Assembly (NCBI GenBank): GCA_965262365.1
Contig: OZ253541.1
Span: 310,001-374,000, forward strand
Direction: 5' to 3'
DNA from: UBA6522 sp965262365
GTDB taxonomy: Bacteria; Pseudomonadota; Gammaproteobacteria; Steroidobacterales; Rariloculaceae
DNA: 64,000 nt
In this document: piece after piece, positions 45,501 to 60,500 of the stretch
Layout of the letters: every line of letters begins with the position of its first letter
Position numbering within the stretch: position 1 is the stretch's first letter
Notes under the pieces: model-generated
The model's input: the letters and a program-made list of their open reading frames with translations, nothing else
Databases searched by the model: none
Told to the model about the DNA's origin: nothing
Program-made: the position numbers and the translations under genes

Positions 45501-48500
45501 CGGCGGACGTGCCGGGCGCGGAAGCTCCGATTGAAATTCCAGGCAACGCAGGTAGCGGCGGCACGCTGCTGACCGATGGCGGGCTGGTGCTCAAAGGCGG
45601 CGCCATCCAGGACTCGAGCGCCAGGAGCGTGAACATCCGCCACGGGAACTACGCGACAAGCTCCGAAGCGGACACCACGGCGCCTGCGCTGGTGGCCGGC
45701 GCCGAAGGCGCGACGGTGAATGGCACGGAGCTGGTGCTGACCTTCGAGCGCAAGGCCGGTGTCGCGGAGCACCTTGACGAGAACTCGGTGCCGGCGGCGA
45801 CCGATTTCGCAGTGTGGGTGCGCTCGGTCGCGCGCGCGGTGTCCAACGTGGCCGTGGACGGTGCCATGCTGACGCTCACGCTCTCCGATCCGGTGGGGCA
45901 TGCGCAAACCGTTTCATTGACTTATACACCGGGCGCCAACCCGATCAAGGACTTGTGGGGCAATGACGCGCCCGGGGCCTCGAGCCGCGCGGTGCGCAAC
46001 GACAGCCCTGAGCCCGTACTCTCGGTCGCGGACCTGATCGTCAGCGAAGTCGACGGCATGGCGGTCTTCGCGGTGAGGCTGGATGTGGTGAGCGGCGAGG
46101 CGCTGACGGTGGATTACGCGACCTCCGACGGCACGGCCCTGGCGGGTTCGGACTACACCGCGAAATCCGGTGCGCTGAGCATCGCGATGGGTCAGATTCA
46201 GATGGTTGTCGAAGTGGCGTTGACGGACGATTCGCTCAGCGAGGGGGCCGAGGACTTCACGTTCACCCTGAGCAACCCATCGAATGCCAGCATTGGCGAT
46301 GGGCAGGCCAGTGCCACCATCAACGACAACGAGGGCACGCCGACGCTGAGCATCGCCGACGCTCGCGCCACGGAGGGCAGTGCCGTAGAGTTCACCGTGA
46401 CCCTCAGCCCGGCGGCGCAGGCGGACGTCACGGTGGGATATGCTACCGCGAACGGCACGGCCACCTCGGACAGCAGCGACCCTGACGGGGCCGACTACAC
46501 TGCGCCAACAAGCGGCGCGGAATTGACCATCAGTGCTGAGCAGACGTCGGCAACCATCTCCATCGCCACCGGCAACGACACGGTGGACGAGGACGACGAA
46601 ACTTTCACGCTGACGCTCTCGGGCCAGTCATCGAACGCCGTGCTCGGCGCGGCGAACACGGCGACGGGCACCATCGAGGACGACGACACCGATCCGGCGG
46701 TCATAACCAATCTTCGATTCAGCAACACGCCGGCGGACGGGATATACAACTTCAACGAAGTCATCGAGGTGAGCGTGACCTTCGACCAGGATGTGGAGGT
46801 GACAGGTACCCCGCAGATAAAAATCACTCAGTTAATCGGCCACTTTCATTTTATCTACGCCGACTACGACGCGGCCGCCAGCACCGACCGGGTGCTCGTC
46901 TTCAGGCTTCGGGTGACGGGCGACATTGACGACTCCTCGGACGGCTTGCGGATCGGGGCCGACCGTCTGCAGCTCAACGGCGGCAGCATACGCAACAAGG
47001 GCACCACGGTGGGTGCGAACCGTTCGCACGACCAGGTGATCAGCGACATGGACGTGCGCACGCGAGTCATCAGCGGCGTGGCGATCACCTCTACCCCGAG
47101 TGTGGCGACGCCTGCCGGGTTCTACGGTCCGGGCGAGACAGTCGAATTCACCGTGACCTTCTCGCGATCCGTCAAGGTCAAAACAGATTCCGGCGTCCCG
47201 GCATTGTTCTTCAGAGCCAGCGACAGCGGCCTGCAGCAGGCTGCCTATGCGAGCGGATCGGAAAGCAGCTCGCTGGTGTTCGCCTGGACGGTGCCAGCGG
47301 ATGTGCCGGGCGCCGAGGAAACCATCAAAATTCCCACTAATATCGGTTCCGGCGTTACCTTGTTGACCGATGCCGGACTGGTGCTGAACAGCGGAATTAT
47401 CCAGGCCTTGGGCAGTGTGGCGAACATCCGCCATGGGCAATACACGACTAGCTCGCAGGCGGATACCACCGGGCCTGCGCTGGCGTCCGGCGCCCAGGGC
47501 GCGACGGTGAATGGCACGGAGCTGGAGCTGACCTTCGAGCGCAAGGCCGGCGTCGCGGAGCACCTCGACCTAACCTCGGTGCCCGCGGCGAGCGACTTTT
47601 CGGTGCTGGTGCAGTCGGCGGCGCGCGGTGTGTCCGGTGTCGCGATGGACGGCGCGACCGTGACGCTGACGCTCTCCGATCCGGTGGGGCATGCGCAGAC
47701 GGTCACGCTTGGCTACACGCCGGGGACGGACCCGCTCAAGGATCTGTGGGGTAACAACGCACCGGGATTCTCCGCGCGCGCTGTGCGCAACGACAGTTCC
47801 GAGCCGGAACTGTCGATTGCTGATGCCGCGGTGAACGAAGGTGACGGCACGGTCGAGTTCACGGTCACGCTGGACCAGGCAAGCGGGGCGACGGTGACCG
47901 TGGATTACGCGACCTCGGACGGCACTGCCGAAGCGGGTTCAGACTACACCGCGAAATCCGGCACGCTGAGCTTCGCGCCGGGCGAGACCTCGAAGACCAT
48001 CGAGGTGTCGGTGACCGATGATTCACTCGGCGAGGAGGACGAGGACTTCAAGGTGACCCTGAGCAATGCGTCGAACGCCACTACGGGTGACGACGAGGCC
48101 AAGGCGACCATCACCGACAACGAAACGCCGACGCTGACCATCGCCGATGCAACGGCCACCGAAGGCGCGTCTGTTTCCTTCACGGTGACGCTCGACCCGG
48201 TGGCGGCGACCGACGTGACGGTGGAATACGCCACCAGCGACGGTACGGCCACGGCGGACAGCAACCACAAGGACGGGGCGGACTACACCGCGTCGGCGAG
48301 CGGCGCGCTTCTGACCATCAGTACCCGGCAGAGCACTGGCACCATCACCATCGCCACCGGAAACGACAGCGTCTACGAGGAGGACGAGACCTTCACGGTG
48401 ACGCTTTCCAGCCCGTCATCCAATGCCGTGCTCGGCACCAACGGGACGGCGACGGGCACCATCGAGAACGACGATACGGCATCGGATGACGCGGCTTTGA

Positions 48501-51500
48501 AGTCGCTGGCCATCAGCGGTGTCACCCTGACGCCAAGCTTTGCCGCCGGAACCTACAGCTACGCGGGCGATCTCGACAAAACGACCGCTAGCGTGACGGT
48601 CGATGTAGAAACAAACCACGATGGGGCGAGTGTCGTGATCGGAGGGGACGATGACCCGGCCTCCGCGACGCAGGCGAACCTGGATATGGCGTTCGGCGAC
48701 AACGTGTTCACCGTGACGGTGACCGCCCAGGACGGCGCCACGACCCAGGAATACGAGATCACCCTGACGCGCGCGCCGCCGGAAGTGGATTGGGAGGATC
48801 AGACAATATTCATCCAGGAGGACTCCGGTGACATCGAGTTGACCGTGACCCTGTCGCCGGCATCCGTCGACACAGTGACGGTGGACTACGCCACTGTGGG
48901 CGGCACGGTGGCGACGGCCGGCGAGGACTACACCGCAACCAGCGGAACCCTGACCTTCTCCCCGGGTGAGACGGAAAAAACGATCACCGTCACAATACTG
49001 GATGACACCCTCTACGAGCCGAACGGAGCCGGCAACGTTAACGTGGAGTTGAGTAATCTGACCGGCACGGCGAAGTTTGCGGCCGGCGAGCTGACTCGCG
49101 TGGTCTTTCTAATCATGAGTCAGGACAATGACCTGCCGCCAACAGCGACCGTGACGGATGTCGATGTCGATGAGGCTGCGGCGACCATGGCGTTCACCCT
49201 GGAGCTCAGCCACGGCATCGAGGCAGATATTGCCTACACGACCACAAGTTCCCGCGTCAGCGGCACCGCGGTCAAGGGGAGCGACTACGCATTTATCGAC
49301 TTTAACTCCGAGAAGTTCGACCTCCCCGCGCGTCAGATCTCAGCAACCTTCGATGTCACCCTCATCGACGATGACGTCGACGAGGAGGATGAATCGCTCA
49401 CCATCGAGTGGAGCTACTCCGGACTGCATTCAGCGACATCGTCGATCACGGCCACTGCCACGATTCGCGACAACGACACCCGCGGCGTGACGGTCTCGGA
49501 GACCGTCCTGGACATCGATGAAGGCAATGTCGGTACCTACACGGTGGTTCTGACCTCGGCGCCGACCGGGAGCGTCACGGTCACGCCCTCGCAGGATTCG
49601 GGAGACGCGGATGTCACGGTGAGCGACGCATTGACCTTCACCGCCATGAACTGGAACGTGGCCCAGACGGTGACGGTGAGCGCGGCTCAGGACACAGATG
49701 CCGTGGACGACACGGCGACCATCGAGCATGCGGTCGCGGGTGGCGACTACGGCGCCAACAGCGTGACTGCGGACGATGTGGCGATCACCGTCGACGATGA
49801 CGAATTGCCGCCCGCTCTGGCGTTGAGCGTCAATGCGATCGCCACGGACGACATCATCAACATCCTCGAGAAGGGCGCCGGGTTCAGCATCAGCGGCGAC
49901 ACGGGTTCCGAGGGCGGAGCGGCTGTCACGGTGACTCTTGGCAGCACCGAACTGACCGCGACCTCGGCGGACGCGGACCCTGCCATCTGGTCGGTGAACG
50001 TGGCGCCGGATGCGACCTACATCACTGGCACAAGCGTAGCTGTCTCGGTGACCGCCTCGAAGATTGGGTTCACTTCGCCGAGTGCGCTTGAACGTAGCCT
50101 GACGGTGGACCTCGCCGCGCCGACCGCCCCCGGCTACACCGCGCCGACATCCCTGCAGGTGGGCGTGGCAATCACTGCCATGAGTCCCAACGGTGGCGCG
50201 GACATCGACGAATACAGCGCCACAGACCTGCCGTCGGGATTGATCCTCGATCCCAGCACGGGTGCCATCAGCGGCACGCCGGGCACGGCCAATAACAGCA
50301 CGACGAGTGCGACGGTGACGGTGAGAGACGCCGCCGGCAACACGGCCGCGGTGTCCATCAGCTTCCCTGCCGTGACCAAGGGTGACCAGGCGCTGTCCGG
50401 ATTCGCATACAGCGCGTCCTCGGCGACCTATGGGTCCACGGTGCCCAGTGTCATTGCGCCCACGGGCGTGCAGACGACGCTCAGCTATTCCGCGACACCC
50501 GTCGAGGTGTGCACGGTGGACTCGGCGAACGGCGCGCTGACCCTGGTGGGCGCGGGCAGTTGCGTGATCACCGCCACTGCGGCCGCCACGGCGAACTACA
50601 ACGAAGCAGCCGTGGACTTCACGGTCACGGTGCAGGCTGCCGGCACGCTGGTGCTGAACCTCGACCCGATCGTCACTGACGACAAGGTGAACATCGCCGA
50701 GAAGGCCGCCGGGTTCACGATCACCGGCGACACCGGGACCGAGAGCGGCGTCAGTGTGACGGTGGAGATCGGCACGGCGACGCTCCCCGCCACCTCGGCG
50801 GATGACAGCGGCACCGCGACCTGGTCGGTGAGCGTGGCGGCGGACGCGACCTACATCACGGGCACAAGCCTGGATGTCGAGGTCAACGCCACGAAGACCG
50901 GCTTCACCGCGCCCGCTACGATCACGCGCACGCTGACGGTGGACCTGACGGCTCCGACGGCACCGACCTACACCGCGCCCGCGTCGTTGAAGGTGGGCGT
51001 GCCGATCACGGAGATGAGTCCGTCGGGCGGCGTCGGCATTGATGAATACGCGGTCACGGGGTTGCCCTCGGGGTTGAACCTCGACACGGGCACCGGAGCG
51101 ATCGGCGGCACGCCGGACACGGCCGATGCGAACACCGCGGATGTCACGGTGACGGTGAGCGATGCGGTGGGCAACACCGCTGAGGTGCCGATCACGTTCC
51201 CGGCGGTGGCCAAGGGCGACCAGACGCTGACGGGATTCCAGTACAGCGCGTCCTCCGTGGCGTTCGGGTCCGCCGCGCCGACGGTCACGGCGCCGGGAGG
51301 CGTGGAGACGACCGTGTCGTACTCGGCGACGCCGTTGACGGTGTGTACCGTCGAACCGACCAGCGGTACGCTCACCCTGGAGGGTGTTGGCAGCTGCGTC
51401 ATCACGGCCACGGCGGCAGGCACCGACGACTACAACGAGGCCACCGCGACGTTCACCGTCACGGTGCAGGCCGTCGGCACGCTGTCGCTGATCCTCGACA

Positions 51501-54500
51501 CGATCGCCGGTGACGACACGGTGAACATTGACGAGAAGGCCGCCGGGTTCACGATCACCGGCGACACCGGATCGGAGGGCGGGGTCAGTGTCACGGTGAC
51601 GGTGGACACCACCGAGCTGACGACGACCTCAGCCGACACGGATCCGGCAACCTGGTCGGTAAGCGTGGCAGCGGACGCGACCTACATCACGGGCACAAGC
51701 CTGGATGTCGAGGTCAACGCCACGAAGACCGGCTTCACCGCGCCCGCCGCGATCACGCGCACGCTGACGGTGGATCTGACGGCGCCGACGGCGCCGACGT
51801 ATACCACGCCGGGTACGCTGAAGGTGGGCGAGGCGATCGCGGTCATGAACCCCTCCGGTGGCATCGGCATCGACGAGTACAGCGCCACGGGGCTGCCGTC
51901 GGGGCTGAGCCTTGACACGGGCACCGGAGCGATCGGCGGCACGCCGGACACGGCCGATGCGAACACCGCGAATGCCACGGTGACGGTGAGCGACGCGGCG
52001 GACAACACCGCTGAGGTGCCGATCACGTTCCCGGCGGTGGCCAAGGGCGACCAGACGCTGACGGGGTTCCAGTACAGCGCGTCCTCCGTGGCGTTCGGGT
52101 CCGCCGCGCCGACGGTGACGGCGCCGGGCGGCGTGGAGACGACCTTAAGCTACTCGGCCACGCCCGCCAGCGTCTGTAGCGTCGACGCCAGCGGTGCGCT
52201 GACCCTGGAGGGCGCCGGGGAATGCGTCATCACCGCCACGGCGGCGGGCACCGACGACTACAACGAGGCCACCGCCACGTTCACCGTCGCGGTGCAGGCC
52301 GTCGGCACGCTGTCGCTGAACCTCGACGCGATCGCCGGTGACGACACGGTGAACATTGCCGAGAAGGCCGCCGGGTTCAGCATCGGCGGCAACACCGGAT
52401 CGGAGGGCGGGGTCAGTGTCACGGTGACGGTGGGCTCCACGGAGCTGACGGCGACGTCGGCGGCCGCGGCCGCGGATCCGGCGACCTGGTCGGTGAGCGT
52501 GCCGCCGGGTGCGTCGTACATTACTGGCACGAGCGTCGATGTGACCGTGTCGGCGACCAAGACCGGGTTCACCGCGCCCGGTGACGTACAACGCACTCTC
52601 ACTGTAGACCTCACGGCGCCGACGGCGCCGAGCTACACCGCGCCCGCGTCGCTGAAGGTGGGCGAGGCGATCGCGGCGATGAACCCCTCCGGTGGCATCG
52701 GCATCGAGGAGTACAGCGCCACGGGGCTGCCGTCGGGGCTGAGCCTCGACACGGGCACCGGAGCGATCGGCGGCACGCCGGACACGGCCGATGCGAACAC
52801 CGCGGATGCCACGGTGACGGTGAGCGATGCGGCGGGCAACACCGTTGAGGTGCCGATCACGTTCCCGGCGGTGACCAAGGGCGACCAGACGCTGACGGGG
52901 TTCCAGTACAGTGCTTCTTCGGTGACGTTCGGGTCCGCTGCGCCAACGGTGACGGCGCCGGGCGGCGTGGAGACGACCGTGTCGTACTTGGCGACGCCGT
53001 TGGCGGTGTGTACCGTCGAACCGACCAGCGGTACGCTCACCCTGGAGGGTGTTGGCAGCTGCGTCATCACGGCCACGGCGGCAGGCACCGACGACTACAA
53101 CGAGGCCACCGCGACGTTCACCGTCACGGTGCAGGCCGTCGGCACGCTGTCGCTGAACCTCGACGCGATCGTCACCGACGACAAGGTGAACATCGCCGAG
53201 AAGGCCGCCGGGTTCACGATCACCGGCGACACCGGGACCGAGAGCGGCGTCAGTGTGACGGTGGAGATCGGCACGGCGACGCTCCCCGCCACCTCGGCGG
53301 ATGACAGCGGCACCGCGACCTGGTCGGTGAGCGTGGCGGCGGATGCGTCGTACATCAGCGGCACGAGCGTGGATGTGGAGGTCAACGCCACGAAGACCGG
53401 CTTCACCGCGCCCGCTACGATCACGCGCACGCTGACGGTGGACCTGACGGCTCCGACGGCACCGACCTACACCGCGCCCGCGTCGTTGAAGGTGGGCGTG
53501 CCGATCACGGAGATGAGTCCGTCGGGCGGCGTCGGCATTGATGAATACGCGGTCACGGGGTTGCCCTCGGGGTTGAACCTCGACACGGGCACCGGAGCGA
53601 TCGGCGGCACGCCGGACACGGCCGATGCGAACACCGCGGATGCCACGGTGACGGTGAGCGATGCGGTGGGCAACACCGCTGAGGTGCCGATCACGTTCCC
53701 GGCGGTGGCCAAGGGCGACCAGACGCTGACGGGGTTCCAGTACAGCGCGTCCTCCGTGGCGTTCGGGTCCGCCGCGCCGACGGTGACGGCGCCGGGCGGC
53801 GTGGAGACGACCTTAAGCTACTCGGCCACGCCCGCCAGCGTGTGTAGCGTTGACGCCAGCGGTGCGCTGACCCTGGAGGGCGCCGGGGAATGCGTCATCA
53901 CGGCCACGGCGGCGGGCACCGACGACTACAACGAGGCCACCGCCGACTTTACGCTGACCGTGCAGGCCACCGGCACGCTGGCGTTGAACCTCGACGCGAT
54001 TGCCGGTGACGACACCATCAACATTGCCGAGAAGGTGGCCGGGTTCACGATCACCGGCGACACCGGATCGGAGGGCGCGGTCAGTGTCACGGTGACGGTG
54101 GACACCACCGAGCTGACGACGACCTCAGCCGACACGGATCCGGCAACCTGGTCGGTAAGCGTGGCAGCGGACGCGACCTACATCACGGGCACAAGCCTGG
54201 ATGTCAAGGTCAACGCCACGAAGACCGGCTTCACCGCGCCCGCTACGATCACGCGCACGCTGACGGTGGACCTGACGGCTCCGACGGCACCGACCTACAC
54301 CGCGCCCGCGTCGTTGAAGGTGGGCGTGCCGATCACGGAGATGAGTCCGTCGGGCGGCGTCGGCATTGATGAATACGCGGTCACGGGGTTGCCCTCGGGG
54401 TTGAACCTCGACACGGGCACCGGAGCGATCGGCGGCACGCCGGACACGGCCGATGCGAACACCGCCGATGCCACGGTGACAGTGAGCGACACCGCGGGCA

Positions 54501-57500
54501 ACACCGCCACGGTTGACATCACGTTCCCGGCGGTGGCCAAGGGCGACCAGACGCTGACAGGGTTCCAGTACAGTGCGTCCTCCGTGACGTTCGGGTCCGC
54601 CGCGCCGACGGTCACGGCGCCGGGCGGCGTGGAGACGACCGTGTCGTACTTGGCGACGCCGTTGGCGGTGTGTACCGTCGAACCGACCAGCGGTACGCTC
54701 ACCCTGGAGGGTGTTGGCAGCTGCGTCATCACGGCCACGGCGGCAGGCACCGACGACTACAACGAGGCCACCGCGACGTTCACCGTCACGGTGCAGGCCG
54801 TCGGCACGCTGTCGCTGAACCTCGACGCGATCGTCACCGACGACAAGGTGAACATCGCCGAGAAGGCCGCCGGGTTCACGATCACCGGCGACACCGGGAC
54901 CGAGAGCGGCGTCAGTGTGACGGTGGAGATCGGCACGGCGACGCTCCCCGCCACCTCGGCGGATGACAGCGGCACCGCGACCTGGTCGGTGAGCGTGGCG
55001 GCGGATGCGTCGTACATCAGCGGCACGAGCGTGGATGTGGAGGTCAACGCCACGAAGACCGGCTTCACCGCGCCCGCTACGATCACGCGCACGCTGACGG
55101 TGGACCTGACGGCTCCGACGGCACCGACCTACACCGCGCCCGCGTCGTTGAAGGTGGGCGTGCCGATCACGGAGATGAGTCCGTCGGGCGGCGTCGGCAT
55201 TGATGAATACGCGGTCACGGGGTTGCCCTCGGGGTTGAACCTCGACACGGGCACCGGAGCGATCGGCGGCACGCCGGACACGGCCGATGCGAACACCGCG
55301 GATGCCACGGTGACGGTGAGCGATGCGGTGGGCAACACCGCTGAGGTGCCGATCACGTTCCCGGCGGTGGCCAAGGGCGACCAGACGCTGACGGGGTTCC
55401 AGTACAGCGCGTCCTCCGTGGCGTTCGGGTCCGCCGCGCCGACGGTGACGGCGCCGGGCGGCGTGGAGACGACCTTAAGCTACTCGGCCACGCCCGCCAG
55501 CGTGTGTAGCGTTGACGCCAGCGGTGCGCTGACCCTGGAGGGCGCCGGGGAATGCGTCATCACGGCCACGGCGGCGGGCACCGACGACTACAACGAGGCC
55601 ACCGCCGACTTTACGCTGACCGTGCAGGCCACCGGCACGCTGGCGTTGAACCTCGACGCGATTGCCGGTGACGACACCATCAACATTGCCGAGAAGGTGG
55701 CCGGGTTCACGATCACCGGCGACACCGGATCGGAGGGCGCGGTCAGTGTCACGGTGACGGTGGACACCACCGAGCTGACGACGACCTCAGCCGACACGGA
55801 TCCGGCAACCTGGTCGGTAAGCGTGGCAGCGGACGCGACCTACATCACGGGCACAAGCCTGGATGTGGAGGTCAACGCCACGAAGACCGGCTTCACCGCG
55901 CCCGCTACGATCACGCGCACGCTGACGGTGGACCTGACGGCTCCGACGGCACCGACCTACACCGCGCCCGCGTCGTTGAAGGTGGGCGTGCCGATCACGG
56001 AGATGAGTCCGTCGGGCGGCGTCGGCATTGATGAATACGCGGTCACGGGGTTGCCCTCGGGGTTGAACCTCGACACGGGCACCGGAGCGATCGGCGGCAC
56101 GCCGGACACGGCCGATGCGAACACCGCGGATGCCACGGTGACGGTGAGCGATGCGGCGGGCAACACCGCCACGGTTGACATCACGTTCCCGGCGGTGGCC
56201 AAGGGCGACCAGACGCTGACGGGGTTCCAGTACAGTGCGTCCTCCGTGACGTTCGGGTCCGCTGCGCCGACGGTGACGGCGCCGGGCGGCGTGGAGACGA
56301 CTTTAAGCTACTCGGCCACGCCCGCCAGCGTGTGTAGCGTTGACGCCAGCGGTGCGCTGACCCTGGAGGGCGCCGGGGAATGCGTCATCACCGCCACAGC
56401 GGCGGTCACCGAGGACTACAACGAGGCCACCGCCGACTTTACGCTGACCGTGCAGGCCACCGGCACGCTGGCGTTGAACCTCGATGTCATTGCCGGTGAC
56501 GACACGGTGAACATTGCCGAGAAGGCCGCCGGGTTCAGCATCGGCGGCAACACCGGATCGGAAGGCGGGGTCAGTGTCACGGTGACGGTGGGCACCACCG
56601 AGCTGACGGCGACCTCAGCGGAGGCGGATCCGGCGACCTGGTCGGTGAGCGTGCCGGCGGATGCGACCTACATCAGCGGCACGAGCGTGGATGTGACCGT
56701 GTCGGCGACCAAGACCGGGTTCACCGCGCCCAGCGCGATCACGCGCCCGCTGACGGTGGATCTGACGGCGCCGACGGCGCCGACCTACACGGCGCCGGAT
56801 TCGCTGAAGGTGGGCGAGGCGATCACGGCAATGACGCCCTCTGGTGGCGTTGATGTCGACGCCTACGCTGTCACCGACCAGCCCTCGGGGCTGGTCATCG
56901 ACACCGGCACCGGTGTGATCGGCGGCACGCCTGACACGGCCGATGCGAGCACCGCGACCGCGGAAGTGACGGTGAGCGACGCCGCTGGCAACACCGTCGC
57001 GGTGTCGATCGCGTTCCCGGCCGTGGCCAAGGGCGACCAGACGCTGACCGGGTTCCAGTACAGTTCCGACTCGGTGACCTTGAGTTCTGCTGCCCCCACC
57101 GTCACCGCGCCCTCCGGCGTGCATACGACTCTGTCGTACTCGGCGACGCCGTTGACGGTGTGTACCGTCGAACCGACCAACGGTGCGCTGACCCTGGAGG
57201 GCGCCGGGGAATGCGTCATCACCGCCACAGCGGCGGGCACCAACGACTACAATGAGGCCACGGCCACCTTTGCGCTGACCGTGCAGGCCACCGGCGCGCT
57301 GGCGTTGAACCTCGACGCGATTGCAGGTGACGACACGGTGAACATCGCCGAGAAGGCCGCCGGGTTCGCGATCTCGGGCAACACCGGATCGGAAGGCGGG
57401 GTCAGTGTCACGGTGACGGTGGACACCACCGAGCTGACGACGACCTCAGCGGAGGCGGATCCGGCCACCTGGTCGGTGAGCGTGGCGGCGGACGCGACCT

Positions 57501-60500
57501 ACATCAGCGGCACGAGCGTGAATGTGGAGGTCAATGCCACGAAGACCGGCTTCACCGCGCCCAGTGCGGTGGAACGCACCCTGGCTGTGGATCTGACGGC
57601 GCCGACGGCGCCGAGCTACACCGCCCCGGGTACGCTGAAGGTGGGCGAGGCCATTACCGCCATGAATCCCTCCGGTGGCGTTGATATCGAATCCTACGTC
57701 CTCGCCGACCAGCCCTCGGGGCTGGTCATCGACGACGGCACCGGAGTGGTCAGCGGCACGCCGGACACGGCCAATGCGAGCACGGCGAGCGCGACGGTGA
57801 CAGTGAGCGATGTGGCCGGCAACACCGCCGCGGTGTCGATCGCGTTCCCCGCCGTGGCCAAGGGCGATCAGACGCTGAGCGGGTTCCGGTACAGCGCCTC
57901 GTCGGTCACCCTCCTCGACACCGCACCGAGTGTCAGTGCGCCCACGGGCGTACAGACGACCCTGAGCTACTCCGCCACACCCGCCTCGGTATGCACGGTG
58001 GACTCGTCCAACGGTTCACTGACCGTGGTGGGCGCCGGGGAGTGCGTTGTCACCGCCACAGCGGCGGGTACGGATAACTACAACGAGGCCACCGCCACCT
58101 ACACCGTCACGGTGAATGATGACGGGACAGTGTCGAGCGCCATGGCCCTGTCGGTGAACCCGGACTCGATCGTTGAGGGCGCGGGGGCTACCACGGTGAT
58201 CGTGACCGGCGCGCTTAACGGCATCGCGAGAGATGAGCCCACGACCCTGATGCTGAGCGTGGGCGCCCCTGAAGACACGGCGACCGAGGGCATCGACTAC
58301 ACGGTGGTGAACGACGTTGCGCTGACCATTGATGCCGGGCAAACCTCGGGGACCGTGACCTTCACGCTGACGCCCACCGATGACGGTGTCGTGGAAGGGG
58401 ACGAGACGTTGACGGTGTCCGCAACCACGGGCGATGGGGACCTCGCCGTGACCGGGATCGGCGTCACGATCCTCGACGACGACGAACGCGGTGTGTTGGT
58501 CAATCCCACCTCACTGACCGTATCCGAGGGTGACAGTGCCACCTACACGGTGGTACTGGGTTCGAAACCGACCGGCACGGTGAGGGTGACGATTTCGGGT
58601 ACGACGGGCACGGACCTGAGGCGGAGCAGGTCGTTTCTCAGCTTCAGGACCTCCAACTGGAACGAGCCGCAGACGGTGACGGTCACGGCACGCCAGGATG
58701 AGGATGCCGAGGACGACACCGTGACGATATCGCATGCGGTCTCGGGAGCCGACTACGAAGCCAACGGCGTGACCGTCGATGCCGTATCGGTCACCATCGA
58801 TGACGATGACAGGGTCTCGACCGGAGTGGATCTCTCGGTAAGTCACACGTCGTTCGATGAATACGCCAGCTTCACCGGTGTGGTCGTGACGGGCACGCTC
58901 AACGGCATCGCGAGAGCCGAGCCCACGACCCTGACGCTGAGCGTGGGCGCCTCCGAGGACGCGGCGACCGAGGGCACGGACTACGTTGCCGTAGACGATC
59001 TTGGCCTGACGATCCCGGCCGGGCAGGCGAGCGCCACGGCGATCTTCGTGTTCAAGCCCACGGACGATCTCATCGACGAGCCCGCCGAGGCGGTGTCGAT
59101 CACCGGCGCCACCGGGGTCGCCGGCTTTGAGGTGACAGGCACGACGCTGGTCATCAAGGACAACGACGAGCGCGGTGTGACCGTCTCGCCGACCGATCTG
59201 GCCCTCACAGAGGGCGGGAGCGCGACCTACACCGTGGTGCTGAATACCGAGCCGACGGAGACCGTGATGGTGACGCCGTCGGTGAGCGGACGTGCGGACG
59301 TGACGGTGAGCGCGGCACTGACGTTCACCGCGACCGACTGGGGCGAAGCGCAGACGGTGACGGTGACGGCGGCCCAGGACGCCGACGCGGTGAACGACAA
59401 GGCGACGATCGGGCACGCGGTCTCCGGCGCGGACTACGGCGCCAACGGCGCGACGGCGGACGATATCTCGGTGACGGTCGAGGACGATGAGACGGCGGTG
59501 TTGCTGACGGTGAACCCCACGGCGGTGGACGAGGGCGGCAGTGGCACCGGCGTGACCGTGACGGGCACGCTCGACGGGGTGACGAGAGACGAGCCCACTA
59601 CCGTCACCGTGAGCGTGGGCGCCTCCGACGACGCGGCGATCGCGGGTACCGACTACGTTGCCGTAGACGATCTGAGCCTGACGATCCCGTCCGGCCAGGC
59701 GAGCGCCACGGCGAGCTTCACGTTCACGCCCCTGGAGGATCGCATCGACGAGCGCGTCGAGGCGGTGTCGATCACCGGCACCACCGAGGCCGCCGGCTTC
59801 GGGGTGAGCGGCACGACGCTGTCCATCGCCGACAACGACGAGCGCGGCGTGACCGTCTCGCCGAGCGACCTGAGCGTTTCCGAGGGTGCGAGCGCGACCT
59901 ATACCGTGGTGCTGGATACCGAGCCGACAGGGACCGTTACAGTCACGCCGTCGCTCGGATCGGGCGATACGGACGTGACGGTATCCGGGGCGCTGACGTT
60001 CACCGCGACCGACTGGGATCAGGCGCAGACGGTGACGGTCTCGGCGGCCCAGGATGCGGACGCGGCGCACGACACGGCGACGATCGGGCACGCGGTCTCC
60101 GGTGCCGACTACGGCGCCAACGGCGTGACGGCGAACGATGTGTCGGTGACGGTCGACGATAACGAGACGGCGGTGACGCTGACGGTGAACCCCACGGCGG
60201 TGGACGAGGACGCCGAGGCCATAACCGCGACGGTCACGGCCACGCTCGACGGCGTGACGAGAGACGAGCCCACGACCCTCACCGTGATCGTGGGCGCCGC
60301 CGACGACGCGGCGACCGAGGGCACCGACTACGTTGCGGTGGACGAACTGAGCTTGACGATCCCATCCGGCCAGGCGAGCGGCACGGCGATGTTCACGCTG
60401 ACGACCATGGACGATCTCATCGACGAGTCCGACGAGGCGGTGTCGATCACCGCAACGATCCAGGACGCCGGCTTCGAGGTGATCGGCACGACCGTGTCCA

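Noticed and set aside
49801..58120. CRISPR array suspected from regular repetition
   Set aside because: The repeats are hundreds of bases, coding, in-frame and without unique spacers. No short palindromic repeat arrays or cas genes were seen in the window.
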